Assembly: GCF_900170035.1 (NCBI RefSeq)
Contig: NZ_LT828540.1
Span: forward strand, 101,479-165,478
Source of the DNA: Desulfamplus magnetovallimortis
GTDB taxonomy: Bacteria > Desulfobacterota > Desulfobacteria > Desulfobacterales > Desulfobacteraceae
Direction: 5' to 3'
DNA length: 64,000 nt
This document shows positions 37,434 to 46,515 of this stretch, piece after piece; position 1 is the first letter of the stretch, and each line of letters opens with the position of its first letter. The notes under the pieces were generated by a model. The model did no database searches and was not told the origin of the DNA. It worked only from the letters and a program-made list of their open reading frames with translations. Made by a program: the position numbers and the translations under genes.

Positions 37434-37559
37434 GGCATCCTTCATTTGCCGGTTTACACTTTTCCAATGGCAAAACAACCCAACGGTAGAGACGCAATGC
37501 ATTGCGCCTCTACTCCAGACAAGAAGTGTAAACTACTTTAACCTGATATGAAGGATGCC
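37434..37559 (-). mobile_element. 126-bp miniature inverted-repeat element at the recB stop codon
   Basis: Ends GGCATCCTTCAT and ATGAAGGATGCC; the perfect direct repeat AAATAGTG flanks it (37426-37433 and 37560-37567), and the recB TAG is part of this duplication. The middle is 20 bp longer than in the other copies and contains GTAGAG...CTCTAC around GCAATGCATTGC, a second palindrome. Confidence 0.87.
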
Positions 37560-37579
37560 AAATAGTGGCATCATAATTA

Positions 37580-37636
37580 AAATCAAAGAGATGAAAGTTG
37601 TTTTAAAAATAGGTTGTTACAACTGCTTTCATACAA
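37580..37636. repeat. Type E REP-like repeat, partial
   Basis: AATCAAAGAGATGAAAGTTG ... CTTTCATACAA matches the second hairpin of the type E family; the first hairpin is missing. Confidence 0.55.
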
Positions 37637-37706
37637 AATTCACACTCATAAAACAAAATTCCACAAGACATTTTGAAATAGTTACATTTTTTTGAATAGT
37701 TTTTTG

Positions 37707-37735
37707 TTGACACGAACTTAAAAAGCCTATATGTA
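37707..37735 (+). promoter_or_regulatory. Possible sigma-70 promoter for the liv operon
   Basis: TTGACA at 37707-37712 with TATATG 15 bases or TATGTA 17 bases downstream. The -35 is perfect but the -10 is weak, and the leader to livG would be over 220 bases. Confidence 0.35.
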
Positions 37736-37960
37736 AATTGTCTAAAGGTTTAACCATTTCACTGATATGTGAAACTCTTCAATTTTCATTTTAACATTTT
37801 CGCATTCAAAAACAGAATTCAGGGTTTTTAAGTACCTTTGCAAATAAGTTATTTTTTTGCAAATCAGTTTTTTACAGATTCATTTATGATTGATTCTGCC
37901 TGGATACTTGTTACCCTTTTTTCTGTCCTGCTGCGACAAATCACTTATGGTTGAAAAAAC

Positions 37961-38725
37961 ATGGCACATTTAGAACTAAAGAATATCACAGTTAGGTTTG
38001 GCGGGCTTTACGCCCTTACTGATTTGAGTTTTGCCATCAATTCAGGAGAAATTGTGGGATTAATCGGCCCCAACGGAGCAGGGAAAACCACCATTTTCAA
38101 TGTTCTGACAGGTGTTTACAAGGCAACGGAAGGAGATGTTCTTTTTGAAGGGAACTCTATTCTTGGAAGCAGGCCATACCATATATTTTCAATGGGTATT
38201 GCCAGAACTTTCCAGAATATTCGCCTGTTTGCCAATATGACCGCAGTTGAAAATACCATGGTGGGTCGGCATTGCCGGTCAAATGCCGGCGTCATAGGCT
38301 CCCTGCTCAGAACAAAATCACAGAGAGCTGAAGAGGAGTATATACATGAAAAGGGAATGGAAGCCTTGAGATTCATGAAGATTGACAAATTTGCCGATAC
38401 TGTATCGTCAAATCTTGCATATGGAATCCAGAGGCGTCTTGAAATTGCAAGGGCTTTAGCATCAGAGCCGAAAGTTCTGCTTCTTGATGAACCTGCGGCC
38501 GGCATGAATCCCTCTGAAAGTTCTGAACTTATGAAAGATATTGCGCGCATATCACAGCTTGGCATTGATGTTCTGCTTGTTGAGCATGATATGAAGGTTG
38601 TGATGGGAGTATGCAGTCGAATTGTCTGTGTTGACCACGGCGTTAAAATTGCAGAAGGAACCCCTGAAGAGATTCAGAAGGATCCCAATGTTATTGAGGC
38701 TTATCTGGGGCAGCCTGCTGATTAA
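37961..38725 (+). CDS. livG: Branched-chain amino-acid-type ABC transporter ATPase LivG
   Basis: 254 residues. Walker A GPNGAGKTT near residue 36, the LivG-specific GIARTFQNIRLF, a signature region reading LAYGIQRRLEIARAL rather than LSGGQ, as is usual for LivG, and Walker B VLLLDEPAAGMNP. One of two ATPases powering a Liv/HAAT importer at the inner membrane. It comes first in the cluster with a weak ribosome site, separated from livK by 288 bases. Confidence 0.94.
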   Translation: MAHLELKNITVRFGGLYALTDLSFAINSGEIVGLIGPNGAGKTTIFNVLTGVYKATEGDVLFEGNSILGSRPYHIFSMGIARTFQNIRLFANMTAVENTMVGRHCRSNAGVIGSLLRTKSQRAEEEYIHEKGMEALRFMKIDKFADTVSSNLAYGIQRRLEIARALASEPKVLLLDEPAAGMNPSESSELMKDIARISQLGIDVLLVEHDMKVVMGVCSRIVCVDHGVKIAEGTPEEIQKDPNVIEAYLGQPAD

Positions 38726-39013
38726 TTTCCAATATCATATTTAAGGGAATTGCAACGCAGGTGATGAAATATGCCACAAGCGTTTGATTTTAGTTGATTT
38801 TACCAAAACAACGGGACGTTGTTTCGTGGTGCCGGTGTAGTATAGTATTCCAGATAATTAAATTGATAATGGAAAAGTCTAACTATCTGTTATCTGGATT
38901 AATTTTTTTGACGAAAAAATAAAATATTTTTCTGGAAAGCTATGGTTTTATCGGAGATCGCCTGATCTGTCGTCCAGTGAACTTCAATTATCTATTAATT
39001 TAAGGAGAAAAAA
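38726..39013. other. livG-livK spacer with a diverged hairpin repeat
   Basis: CCAGATAA (about 38851) is mirrored by TTATCTGG (about 38898), a relative of the unit at 19773. The remaining sequence is AT-rich; a strong AAGGAG site ends it just before livK. A separate promoter for livK is possible but not identified. Confidence 0.5.
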
Positions 39014-40153
39014 ATGAGTAAAAAAAGTTTTTCCATGCTGGTAGTGGGTATGCTGGTTATCCCTTTTATCTTTTCAACAGCTTATGCCAAAACACTTAAA
39101 ATCGGTTCCATGAGTCCATTGACAGGCCCATATGCTTCTGACGGAACAGATATCAAAAATGGTGTTCAGACAGCCATTGACGTATTTGAAGAAGCAGGCG
39201 GCATGCCAGGTTACGATAAAATTGAATTATTTCCCCAGGATACAGCGTGCGATCCAAGACAGGCTGTGGCTGCTGCAAATAAGCTTATAAATCTTGAGGT
39301 TGTAGGGGTTATCGGAGCATATTGCTCATCTTCAACCATTCCTTCTTCAGAAACCCTTGCTGAAGAGGATATTATAATGATTACCCCTGCATCCACAAAT
39401 GAAAAGGTAACTGACAGAGGTCTTCCTTATATGTTCAGAATGTGCGGCCGTGATGATGATCAGGCCCCAGCTGCTGCAAAATTCATGAAAGAAGCCCTTA
39501 ATGCAAAGACCATTTTTATTGTGGATGACAAGACCACATATTCCCAGGGACTTGCTGACGGTGTATCTAAAAGCTGCAAGGAGCTTGGCATTGAAGTTCT
39601 TTCACATGACCATGTAAATCAGGGAGACAAGGATTTCTCAGCAGTTATTACAAAAGCAAAAACCATGAATCCCGATATTTTCTATATGTCTCTTCAGGGT
39701 TACTCTCCTGCTGCTATGATGACTATACAGGCCAAACGTTTTGGTCTTGCTGCACAGATTGTCACCCAGGATGCTGTTTTTCAGCCCAAATATATGGAAG
39801 TTGCCAAAGATGCAGCAGAAGGCGTTTATCTGACATACGGATATACCGATCCTACAACTCCTGAATATAAGGCATTTGAAGATATCTATGTTCCAAAGTA
39901 TGGAAAAATAGCTGCATATGCCACATACGCCTATGATTCAGCAACTGCCCTTCTTAAAGCCATCAAAGCTGCCGGAACAACCGACTCTGCCAAAGTAAAA
40001 GAAGAGTTGATGAAACTTGATTTCAACGGTGTTTCCAAACATGTTAAATTTAAGGCTAACGGTGATTCAGGATCATCCTATATCGCTTTTAAGGTTACAG
40101 GAAACGAATTTGTACCTTACTGGGAACCTGTAATGGGGCTGATTAAAAAATAA
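39014..40153 (+). CDS. livK: Periplasmic amino-acid-binding protein (LivK-like)
   Basis: 379 residues with a classic signal peptide (hydrophobic FSMLVVGMLVIPFIFSTAYA, cleavage before KTLKIG). The mature part is a type I periplasmic binding protein: IGSMSPLTGPYASDGTDIKNG, LINLEVVGVIGAYCSSSTIP and VTDRGLPYMFRMCGRDDDQ. The ligand is probably an amino acid (Leu/Ile/Val or another aliphatic or amide), which sequence alone cannot fix. Binding protein for the livHMGF complex around it. Confidence 0.92.
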   Translation: MSKKSFSMLVVGMLVIPFIFSTAYAKTLKIGSMSPLTGPYASDGTDIKNGVQTAIDVFEEAGGMPGYDKIELFPQDTACDPRQAVAAANKLINLEVVGVIGAYCSSSTIPSSETLAEEDIIMITPASTNEKVTDRGLPYMFRMCGRDDDQAPAAAKFMKEALNAKTIFIVDDKTTYSQGLADGVSKSCKELGIEVLSHDHVNQGDKDFSAVITKAKTMNPDIFYMSLQGYSPAAMMTIQAKRFGLAAQIVTQDAVFQPKYMEVAKDAAEGVYLTYGYTDPTTPEYKAFEDIYVPKYGKIAAYATYAYDSATALLKAIKAAGTTDSAKVKEELMKLDFNGVSKHVKFKANGDSGSSYIAFKVTGNEFVPYWEPVMGLIKK

Positions 40154-40212
40154 TTAATCAGGATAAAAGATTCATCGTTTTTAAATGAGTGTACCCTTTT
40201 TGCAGTATTCTT

Positions 40213-40236
40213 CCCCTCTTCAGTCATGGAGAGGGG
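40213..40236. terminator. Hairpin after livK
   Basis: CCCCTCT pairs with AGAGGGG around a 10-base loop. There is no T run after it, so it may be an mRNA 3'-protecting hairpin rather than a true terminator; a similar hairpin follows the glycyl radical enzyme at 49049. Confidence 0.45.
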
Positions 40237-40286
40237 GCCTGGAGCATTTTCATGGTCTGGGATGGCAGTTGAATTCGGCCATGACG

Positions 40287-40491
40287 GTTTAGATTCATAT
40301 CTTCTGATTATCGTTTTATTTAGGACAGTTCAGATTCATATCTTCTGATTATCGTCTTATTTAGGACAGTTCAGATTCATATCTTCTGATTATCGTCTTA
40401 TTTAGGACAGTTTAGATTCATATCTTCTGATTATCGTCTTATTTAGGACGGTTCAGATTCAGATCTTCTGATTATCGTTTTATTTAGGAAT
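40287..40491 (+). repeat. Five tandem copies of a 41-bp repeat
   Basis: Unit GTTCAGATTCATATCTTCTG followed by ATTATCGTCTTATTTAGGACA, repeated five times without spacers and with only a few substitutions, ending in TTTAGGAAT. Located between livK and livH. Not coding. Confidence 0.95.
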
Positions 40492-40548
40492 GTGGGTTAA
40501 ATAACGTGCCCATTTAAACCCCGGTGCCCCGTGCATCCCGACCGTTTC

Positions 40549-40614
40549 TTTACCGTGGAAATAGATACAAATTTCCATATTCGGGGGTGGCTGAATGCCG
40601 GCCATGACCGTTTA
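40549..40614 (-). repeat. REP-like repeat, type B
   Basis: TTTACCGTGGAAATAGATAC, a second arm ATTTCCA, then TTCGGGGGTGGCTG...GGCCATGACCG. A reading frame extends through it into livH, but it is not part of that gene. Confidence 0.8.
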
Positions 40615-40704
40615 ATCAAAATGGGAAAGTTATTTCGTGTTCATTCCTTAGTCTTGAGAATCAGAAAAAACTATTATGATCACCAAAATGTGAAAAAAGA
40701 CAAT

Positions 40705-41616
40705 ATGGACTATTTTATTCAGCAATTAATAAATGGTATTACCCTTGGCGGCATCTATGCTTTGATAGCCCTTGGCTATACCATGGTATATGGCGTCATA
40801 CAGTTGATTAACTTTGCCCACGGTGAATTTTTTGCTGCCGGAGGGTACGTTGGTGTTATCTTCTTGAGTTTTTTTACAGGCCTTGGATATATGGAGACAT
40901 ATCCTGTGGTATGCCTTACAGCATCATTTGGTCTTGCAATGGCATATTGTGCCTACCTTGCCATTGGTGTCGAGAAGATTGCATATAAACCTTTAAGAAA
41001 AGAGTCAAGGCTTGCGGCACTTCTCTCTGCACTGGGAATGTCCATATTTCTGTCCAACGGTCTTATGCTGACCCAAGGGGTATATGACAAGGCCTATCCC
41101 AGTGAGCTGTTCCAGGGTGGAATGCATTTTGGAATGGTGACAGTAAGTTATCTGCAGGTTTTGATTCTGGTACTTACAGGAGTGCTTCTTGTTGCACTCA
41201 ACTTTCTTGTTTTCAAGACAAAAATGGGTATGGCCATGCGTGCCACAGCCCAGGATAAGACCATGTCAGCGCTTGTTGCCATAAGCAGCAACAGAATTAT
41301 CTCCCTGACATTTGCCATTGGAGCAGGGCTTGCTGCTGCTGCCGGTATCATGGTGGGACTCTATTATGGTTCAGTAAGATATGACATGGGATTTATCCCT
41401 GGTATAAAAGCGTTCTCTGCTGCTGTTCTTGGAGGTATCGGAAACATAACAGGTGCAATGGTTGGTGGCTTGATCATTGGCATGGTTGAAGTGTTTGGAG
41501 CCGGGTATATTTCCGGAGAGTATAAGGACGTATTTGCTTTTATTATTTTGATTTCGGTTCTCTATTTTAAACCGACAGGAATTATGGGCGAGAATATCGA
41601 TGATACAAGAGTTTAA
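40705..41616 (+). CDS. livH: Liv-type ABC transporter permease LivH
   Basis: 303 residues from ATG 40705. The open frame extends upstream to 40531, but those codons come from a type B repeat; MDYFIQQLINGITLGGIYAL is the normal LivH beginning. About eight hydrophobic segments; characteristic are YTMVYGVIQLINFAHGEFFA, MRATAQDKTMSALVAIS and GGIGNITGAMVGGLIIG. Forms the membrane channel with LivM. Its last bases overlap livM by 17. Confidence 0.93.
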   Translation: MDYFIQQLINGITLGGIYALIALGYTMVYGVIQLINFAHGEFFAAGGYVGVIFLSFFTGLGYMETYPVVCLTASFGLAMAYCAYLAIGVEKIAYKPLRKESRLAALLSALGMSIFLSNGLMLTQGVYDKAYPSELFQGGMHFGMVTVSYLQVLILVLTGVLLVALNFLVFKTKMGMAMRATAQDKTMSALVAISSNRIISLTFAIGAGLAAAAGIMVGLYYGSVRYDMGFIPGIKAFSAAVLGGIGNITGAMVGGLIIGMVEVFGAGYISGEYKDVFAFIILISVLYFKPTGIMGENIDDTRV

Positions 41617-42823
41617 GAAAGTCTGGAAAAATTATACAATTGGTATGCTGTGGCTGCTGGGAGTGCTGTGGCCCCTTCTTGGGATACATCCAGATGGCAC
41701 AATCACATTTCAGAAAACAGTCAGTGTCTGGCTCTATATTTTGGCAGGGACTTTTGTCTGTCTCATTCTCTATGTGATCAACACCAGTGGAAATCTTAAA
41801 CCTGTTACAACCCCTGTTGCAGGAGCTGCCCGTAAAATCGGTTCAATGATAGAGGTTATGCCTTCCTGGATATGGATATCGGCACTGCTGATCTGTGCGT
41901 TCATATATCCCCTTGTAACAGGGCGATATGCAACAGATGTAGCCATTACTGTGCTTTTCTATATCTGCCTCGGGCTGGGGTTGAACGTGGTTGTCGGCCT
42001 TGCAGGAATGCTGGATCTTGGATACATTGCATTTTACGGTGTCGGTGCTTACACCTATGCACTTTTAAATGTCAATTTCGGACTTGGTTTCTGGGTTTGT
42101 CTTCCTGTGTCCGGTTTTTTGGCATGTATTGCAGGATGTATTGTTGGATACCCAACCCTTAGAATGCGTGGAGATTATCTTGCCATTGTAACCCTTGGTT
42201 TTGGGGAGATCATCAGAATTATTCTGAACAACTGGATGGAACTGACCAACGGTCCCAACGGAATTTTAGGGGTTAAAACCATTGGTATTTTAATGCCGTT
42301 TTTTGAAAACGGCATGACCCTTGAGACCTTATGGGTCAAAAAACTTCAGTGGTTCTACTATTTTGTTCTGGGTCTTGCAATTGTTGCCATCATTGCTGTA
42401 AGGCGCCTCAACTATTCAAGGGTTGGCAGGGCATGGGAGTCCATCCGTGAGGATGAAACCGCAGCAGAGCTTATGGGTGTCAATACATTTAACTATAAAC
42501 TTCTGGCTTATGCAATGGGGGCGATTTTTGCCGGACTTGCCGGTGCCTTTTTTGCTGCCAGGATGAAATTCGTAAGTCCTGAAAGTTTTACATTCCTTGA
42601 ATCGGCCATGGTTCTCTGTATGGTTGTACTTGGGGGTATGGGTTCCATTCCTGGAATCATACTTGGAGTTGTTGCGCTGATAGCTTTGCCCGAGGCATTC
42701 CGTGAGTTTGAATCATACAGGATGCTGGTTTTTGGTGCCACCATGATAATCATGATGCTGTTCAGGCCTGCCGGACTGATTCCAGCCAAACGCGTTGGAA
42801 AACGATCCGAAGATAAGGAGTAA
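41600..42823 (+). CDS. livM: Liv-type ABC transporter permease LivM
   Basis: 407 residues. After an N-terminal extension with two hydrophobic segments and a polar stretch, the LivM core appears: LGLNVVVGLAGMLDLGYIAFYGVGAY, MRGDYLAIVTLGFGEIIRI, NGPNGILGV, SRVGRAWESIREDETAAELMGVN and MVVLGGMGSIPG. The start overlaps livH, indicating coupled translation. Confidence 0.94.
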   Translation: MIQEFKKVWKNYTIGMLWLLGVLWPLLGIHPDGTITFQKTVSVWLYILAGTFVCLILYVINTSGNLKPVTTPVAGAARKIGSMIEVMPSWIWISALLICAFIYPLVTGRYATDVAITVLFYICLGLGLNVVVGLAGMLDLGYIAFYGVGAYTYALLNVNFGLGFWVCLPVSGFLACIAGCIVGYPTLRMRGDYLAIVTLGFGEIIRIILNNWMELTNGPNGILGVKTIGILMPFFENGMTLETLWVKKLQWFYYFVLGLAIVAIIAVRRLNYSRVGRAWESIREDETAAELMGVNTFNYKLLAYAMGAIFAGLAGAFFAARMKFVSPESFTFLESAMVLCMVVLGGMGSIPGIILGVVALIALPEAFREFESYRMLVFGATMIIMMLFRPAGLIPAKRVGKRSEDKE

Positions 42824-42826
42824 TCA

Positions 42827-43549
42827 ATGTCTGATCAACCGATTCTTGAATTAAAAAATATTCACTCAGGCTATGGGAGCATCAAGGCTCTCAGGGATGT
42901 CTCCCTTAAAGTATATCCAGGAGAAGTTGTTGCAATTATCGGAGCCAATGGTGCAGGAAAATCCACTACACTTATGACCATCTGCGGTATTGTTTCCCCT
43001 GAAAAGGGAGAAGTCTATTACCAGGGAGAGCCAATTACCAAGATTAACCCTGAAAATCTGCCGCCAATGGGATTGTGTCAGGTTCCGGAAGGACGCAGGA
43101 TTTTTCCAAGGCTTACAGTTGAAGAAAATCTTATCCTTGGAGCTTTTTACAGGGATGACCAGGAGGGCATACTAAAGGATATAAAGCATGTTTATGAGCT
43201 TTTTCCTGTTCTTGGAGAGCGAAGCAAACAGCATGGTGGAACCCTATCTGGGGGAGAGCAGCAGATGCTTGCCATAGGAAGGGCACTTATGACAAAACCG
43301 AAAGTGCTTCTTCTGGATGAGCCTTCATTGGGACTTGCTCCCATTATTATCCATCAGATTTTTGATATTATTGCAGATATCAACAAAAATGATGGAACAA
43401 CAATTCTTCTTGTTGAGCAAAATGCAAATCTTGCATTAAAAGCTGCAACAAGGGGTTATGTTCTTGAAACTGGCGAGATCACCCTGGAAGACAAGGCAGA
43501 TGCGCTGCTGCACAATCCTGAAATACGGAAGGCATATCTTGGAGAATAG
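42827..43549 (+). CDS. livF: Liv-type ABC transporter ATPase LivF
   Basis: 240 residues. Walker A GANGAGKST near residue 39, VPEGRRIFPRLTVEENL (a LivF hallmark), signature LSGGEQQMLAIGRAL, Walker B LLLDEPSLGLAP. Second ATPase of the importer. AAGGAG lies before ATG 42827, 3 bases after livM. The operon ends at a terminator 45 bases downstream. Confidence 0.96.
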   Translation: MSDQPILELKNIHSGYGSIKALRDVSLKVYPGEVVAIIGANGAGKSTTLMTICGIVSPEKGEVYYQGEPITKINPENLPPMGLCQVPEGRRIFPRLTVEENLILGAFYRDDQEGILKDIKHVYELFPVLGERSKQHGGTLSGGEQQMLAIGRALMTKPKVLLLDEPSLGLAPIIIHQIFDIIADINKNDGTTILLVEQNANLALKAATRGYVLETGEITLEDKADALLHNPEIRKAYLGE

Positions 43550-43594
43550 GCCTTAATTTTTGGGCATTTATCACTTTATCCTTTTTATTATTTT

Positions 43595-43637
43595 AGCAAA
43601 AAAGACCACTTCCTTACGGGATTGGTCTTTTTTTGCT
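43595..43637 (+). terminator. Intrinsic terminator of the liv operon
   Basis: AGCAAAAAAGACCA pairs with TGGTCTTTTTTTGCT around a 14-base loop; the stem itself supplies the T run and can work in both directions. Confidence 0.82.
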
Positions 43638-43694
43638 TAAAAAACATGATTAATAAAAAATGTAAACCGATAAATAAAATATGCTGATAAAATC

Positions 43695-43800
43695 TGCATG
43701 CTTCATTTACCGTTTTACACTCTCCAGGGAAGCAACCTTAAGTTTAAGGATTCTTTCTCAAAAAAGTGTAAAGTACTTTTGATGCGATATGAAGGACGCC
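43695..43800 (-). mobile_element. 106-bp miniature inverted-repeat element
   Basis: Left end TGCATGCTTCAT (first base changed from G), right end ATGAAGGACGCC, inner arms TTTTACACTC and AAAGTGTAAA. Same interior subtype as 46218. The flanks (ATAAAATC and AAAAAAAC) do not match, so the target duplication is lost. Confidence 0.78.
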
Positions 43801-43823
43801 AAAAAAACATCGGAAAAAAATAG

Positions 43824-44858
43824 ATGGCTGAAAATGTTAAATGTACAATCTTTGATATTAAAAAATATGCTATACATGATGGGCCAGGAATTCGTACCAC
43901 CTTGTTTTTCAAGGGGTGTCCCATGTCTTGTATCTGGTGTCATAACCCTGAGGGTATCTCAATGTTGCCGGAAGTTGTGTATGATTCTTCCAGATGCATA
44001 GGGTGCGGTGAGTGTGTGGCAATATGCCCGGAAAAGGCACTGACCATCCATTCAGCTTTTGCCATGGAAAATTCAGGTAATGACACTGAAGATTTAACTT
44101 TTTTTAATGAGACTTCGGACTCTGTCACGGAAGCTTCAGCTTTTGTAATGAAGCATTCGGGTTCTGTCACTGAAGGTTCTGTCTCTGTTGTAAAAAATAA
44201 AATACTTTGTGCTTTTTGTGGTGAATGTGTGAAAAGATGCCCTTCAACAGCACAGGAGAGAGTCGGAAAAGTATTTCGTGTGGCCGAACTTTTGCAGTTG
44301 ATTGAAAATGATCTTCCGTTTTATGAAACATCAGGTGGTGGAGTTACCTTTTCAGGAGGTGAGCCTCTGATGCAATGGAAAGCCCTTCTTGCTCTTTTGA
44401 AAGGTTGTAAAGATCTTGACATTCACACTGCGGTGGATACAAGCGGGTTTGCATCCAGAGATGTTATAAGAAGAGTTGCCCCATATACTGATCTGTTTTT
44501 GTTTGATTTGAAAATCATGGATGATAATCTGCATCGGAAATATACAGGTGTCTCCAATGAAATGATTTTGTCCAATCTTGAGCTTCTTGCTCTACTTGGT
44601 GCTTCAGTAATTATTCGTATTCCCCTTATCCATAAGGTAAATGACGATGATAAAAATCTGAATGCATGTGGTTCTTTTTTAGCTTCTTTGACTGGAATAA
44701 AGGATGTTAATCTGCTTCCCTTTCATGATTTTCAAAAATCCAAATATAAAAAATTTGGCATTACATACAGAGCAGAAAACTTATCATCACCCACGGAATC
44801 AGGGATTGCAGATGCAATTAAAAAATTATCTTCTTTTGGCTTGAATGTTAATTGTTAA
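43824..44858 (+). CDS. Glycyl-radical enzyme activating enzyme (radical SAM)
   Basis: 344 residues. Starts CTIFDIKKYAIHDGPGIRTT and has the radical-SAM cysteine motif CPMSCIWC near residue 31. A ferredoxin-like insert follows with CIGCGECVAICP and CAFCGECVKRCP, as in activases of dehydratase-type glycyl radical enzymes. The two cluster motifs, usually about 15-20 residues apart, are separated by about 60, with a Ser/Thr/Glu-rich insertion containing an internal duplication (SAFAMENSG, SAFVMKHSG). Further parts are GGGVTFSGGEPLMQW and HTAVDTSGF. It should activate the enzyme at 46516 by abstracting H from its glycine, although a cyclophilin gene lies between them. Confidence 0.92.
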   Translation: MAENVKCTIFDIKKYAIHDGPGIRTTLFFKGCPMSCIWCHNPEGISMLPEVVYDSSRCIGCGECVAICPEKALTIHSAFAMENSGNDTEDLTFFNETSDSVTEASAFVMKHSGSVTEGSVSVVKNKILCAFCGECVKRCPSTAQERVGKVFRVAELLQLIENDLPFYETSGGGVTFSGGEPLMQWKALLALLKGCKDLDIHTAVDTSGFASRDVIRRVAPYTDLFLFDLKIMDDNLHRKYTGVSNEMILSNLELLALLGASVIIRIPLIHKVNDDDKNLNACGSFLASLTGIKDVNLLPFHDFQKSKYKKFGITYRAENLSSPTESGIADAIKKLSSFGLNVNC

Positions 44859-44881
44859 AAATAAAAATTCATCAGCAAAAA

Positions 44882-44987
44882 GGCATGCTTCATATCATCC
44901 CAAAATTACCTTACACTTTACAGATGTCAAGACTATGAAAAAGGCAATGTCAATCTTGAAAGTGTAAAATGGGAAATTAAAAATGCC
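44882..44987 (+). mobile_element. 106-bp miniature inverted-repeat element with 8-bp target duplication
   Basis: GGCATGCTTCAT at the left, AAAAATGCC at the right, inner arms TTACACTTTA and AAAGTGTAAA. The perfect direct repeat AGCAAAAA flanks it (44874-44881 and 44988-44995). The interior differs from all other copies. It ends 23 bases before the cyclophilin start. Confidence 0.86.
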
Positions 44988-45010
44988 AGCAAAAATAAGG
45001 AAAATCAACA

Positions 45011-46156
45011 ATGAAAATTAAATTTTATCCAGCTTTTATTATCACCCTTTTTCTTTACCTTTGTTCACCATTTTGCTTATTTTCTTCAGATACTTTGATG
45101 ATTCCTGACTCTTTTACCCTTTCCACTGCCTTTGCAGAAGAAAACTTGCATGATGAACACCTTAAAACATCAATGCGGAGCAGCAGCACAACCCCTCGTG
45201 TAAGGCTTAAAACAGACTCTGCTGTTTATGAAAAAAATAGTGATGTCAAATTTCAGGTTGAACTTGGCGGTACTGGAAATGCAGATATCTACTCAATAGT
45301 TGTATATCCTGATGGAACATTCAGAGGCGTTGTGTTTGGAAGCTCGGGTATAGGCTTGTCAGGTATCAAAACCCTTGGTGTGGACACTATCCCCCTTTTT
45401 GTTTCAGGTCTCTCTCTTTTTGAACTTCCAATGTCTGACCTTTTTTCAGCCGACAGTTCCATGTTTGACAAGAAAAACGGAGGGGAGTATGCATGGTATA
45501 TGGCGCTGGTTGAACCTGGAAGCAATCCTTTTGATCTTAACAACTGGCTTGCCTTTGACATCTGCTTTTTTTATCACAACGGCAGCTCTTCATCATTATC
45601 TGTAAAAACTACAAATGAGATTGAAGCAGAATTTGGAGATGGTCTATATGCCCAGATTGTAACTGCAAAAGGTGTGATTATCTGTCAGCTTGAATTTGAA
45701 AAAACACCACTTACTGTAACAAGCTTTGTGGGACTTGCAGAAGGCACAATAAATCATATACTTGGTGAGGGTGTGCCTTTCTATGACGGACTTACCTTTC
45801 ACAGGGTAATAAAGGATTTCATGATTCAGGGAGGATGCCCCTGGGGAACAGGAACCGGCAATCCTGGTTACACATTTATAGATGAATTTCATACTGATCT
45901 TACCCATTCAGGCCCGGGTATTCTATCCATGGCAAATTCCGGAAGCAATACCAACGGCAGCCAGTTTTTCATAACCCATGTAGCAACCCCGTGGCTTGAC
46001 CAAAAACACACCGTGTTTGGTCATGTGGTTGATGGTCAGGAGACTGTTGACGCCATTGAAGTTAATGACAGGATATTTACTATTGTGATAAGTCGTGTGG
46101 GGCAAAAGGCTCTATCCTTTAAATCAGATCAGGCAGCTCTGGAAGCATTTAATTAA
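45011..46156 (+). CDS. Exported cyclophilin-type peptidyl-prolyl isomerase
   Basis: 381 residues. The N-terminal hydrophobic stretch [17 protein letters not shown] and the later STAFAEE suggest a signal peptide. Residues 60-190 are an uncharacterised beta-rich domain ([35 protein letters not shown]). Residues about 210-370 are cyclophilin: [60 protein letters not shown] and [10 protein letters not shown], with the catalytic Arg in FHRV. It likely folds or surveys proteins in the periplasm. AAGGA precedes the ATG. It does not obviously relate to the glycyl-radical genes on each side. Confidence 0.88.
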   Translation: MKIKFYPAFIITLFLYLCSPFCLFSSDTLMIPDSFTLSTAFAEENLHDEHLKTSMRSSSTTPRVRLKTDSAVYEKNSDVKFQVELGGTGNADIYSIVVYPDGTFRGVVFGSSGIGLSGIKTLGVDTIPLFVSGLSLFELPMSDLFSADSSMFDKKNGGEYAWYMALVEPGSNPFDLNNWLAFDICFFYHNGSSSSLSVKTTNEIEAEFGDGLYAQIVTAKGVIICQLEFEKTPLTVTSFVGLAEGTINHILGEGVPFYDGLTFHRVIKDFMIQGGCPWGTGTGNPGYTFIDEFHTDLTHSGPGILSMANSGSNTNGSQFFITHVATPWLDQKHTVFGHVVDGQETVDAIEVNDRIFTIVISRVGQKALSFKSDQAALEAFN

Positions 46157-46510
46157 TAAACAGGCATGAATGATTACGTATCAATCATCCCCAAATATAA
46201 AAATGATAGTCATTTTCGGCATGCTTCATTTACCGTTTTACACTCTCCAGGGAAGCAACCTTATTTTTAAGGATTATTTCTCAAAAAAGTGTAAAGTACT
46301 TTTGATTCGATATGAAGGACGCCTCATTTTCACGGTAAACTGGCATGGCTGCCATCCAGCAACCCCCGAATAAGGAAAATTGTATCCATTTCTACGGTAA
46401 ACGGTCATGGCCGGCATTCAGCCACCCCCGAATATGGAAATTTGTATCTATTTCCACGGTAAATAAAAATATGTTTTCACGGTAAAAATGTGTTTTCACG
46501 GTAAAGGTAA
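46157..46510. repeat. Array of REP-like repeats upstream of the glycyl radical enzyme
   Basis: In order: a type A unit (46160-46217 and 46324-46340) split by a 106-bp element, then two type B units (46337-46400 and 46400-46463), then two stubs of TTTTCACGGTAAA (46473-46506). The array runs to within 10 bases of the next start, so the promoter and ribosome site of that gene (AAGGT) are derived from or abut repeat DNA. Confidence 0.8.
46218..46323 (-). mobile_element. 106-bp miniature inverted-repeat element with 8-bp target duplication
   Basis: Ends GGCATGCTTCAT and ATGAAGGACGCC. The perfect direct repeat TCATTTTC flanks it (46210-46217 and 46324-46331), inside a type A REP-like repeat. This target is the reverse complement of that of the copy at 2459: the same site in the same repeat family. 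Confidence 0.88.
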
Positions 46511-46515
46511 AAGTT

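Larger units (their letters stand above)
37432..37960. other. Spacer between recB and the liv genes
   Basis: Contains a 126-bp inverted-repeat element (37434-37559), a partial type E repeat (37580-37636), and about 320 bases of AT-rich leader with a possible promoter near 37707-37735. The word TTTGCAAAT is repeated around 37838-37865. No coding sequence. Confidence 0.6.

Noticed and set aside
40287-40491. Tandem 41-bp repeats as a CRISPR array
   Set aside because: Units abut with no unique spacers and no cas genes are nearby.
40531-40704. N-terminal extension of LivH
   Set aside because: These codons come from a type B REP-like repeat; normal LivH begins at MDYFIQQ.
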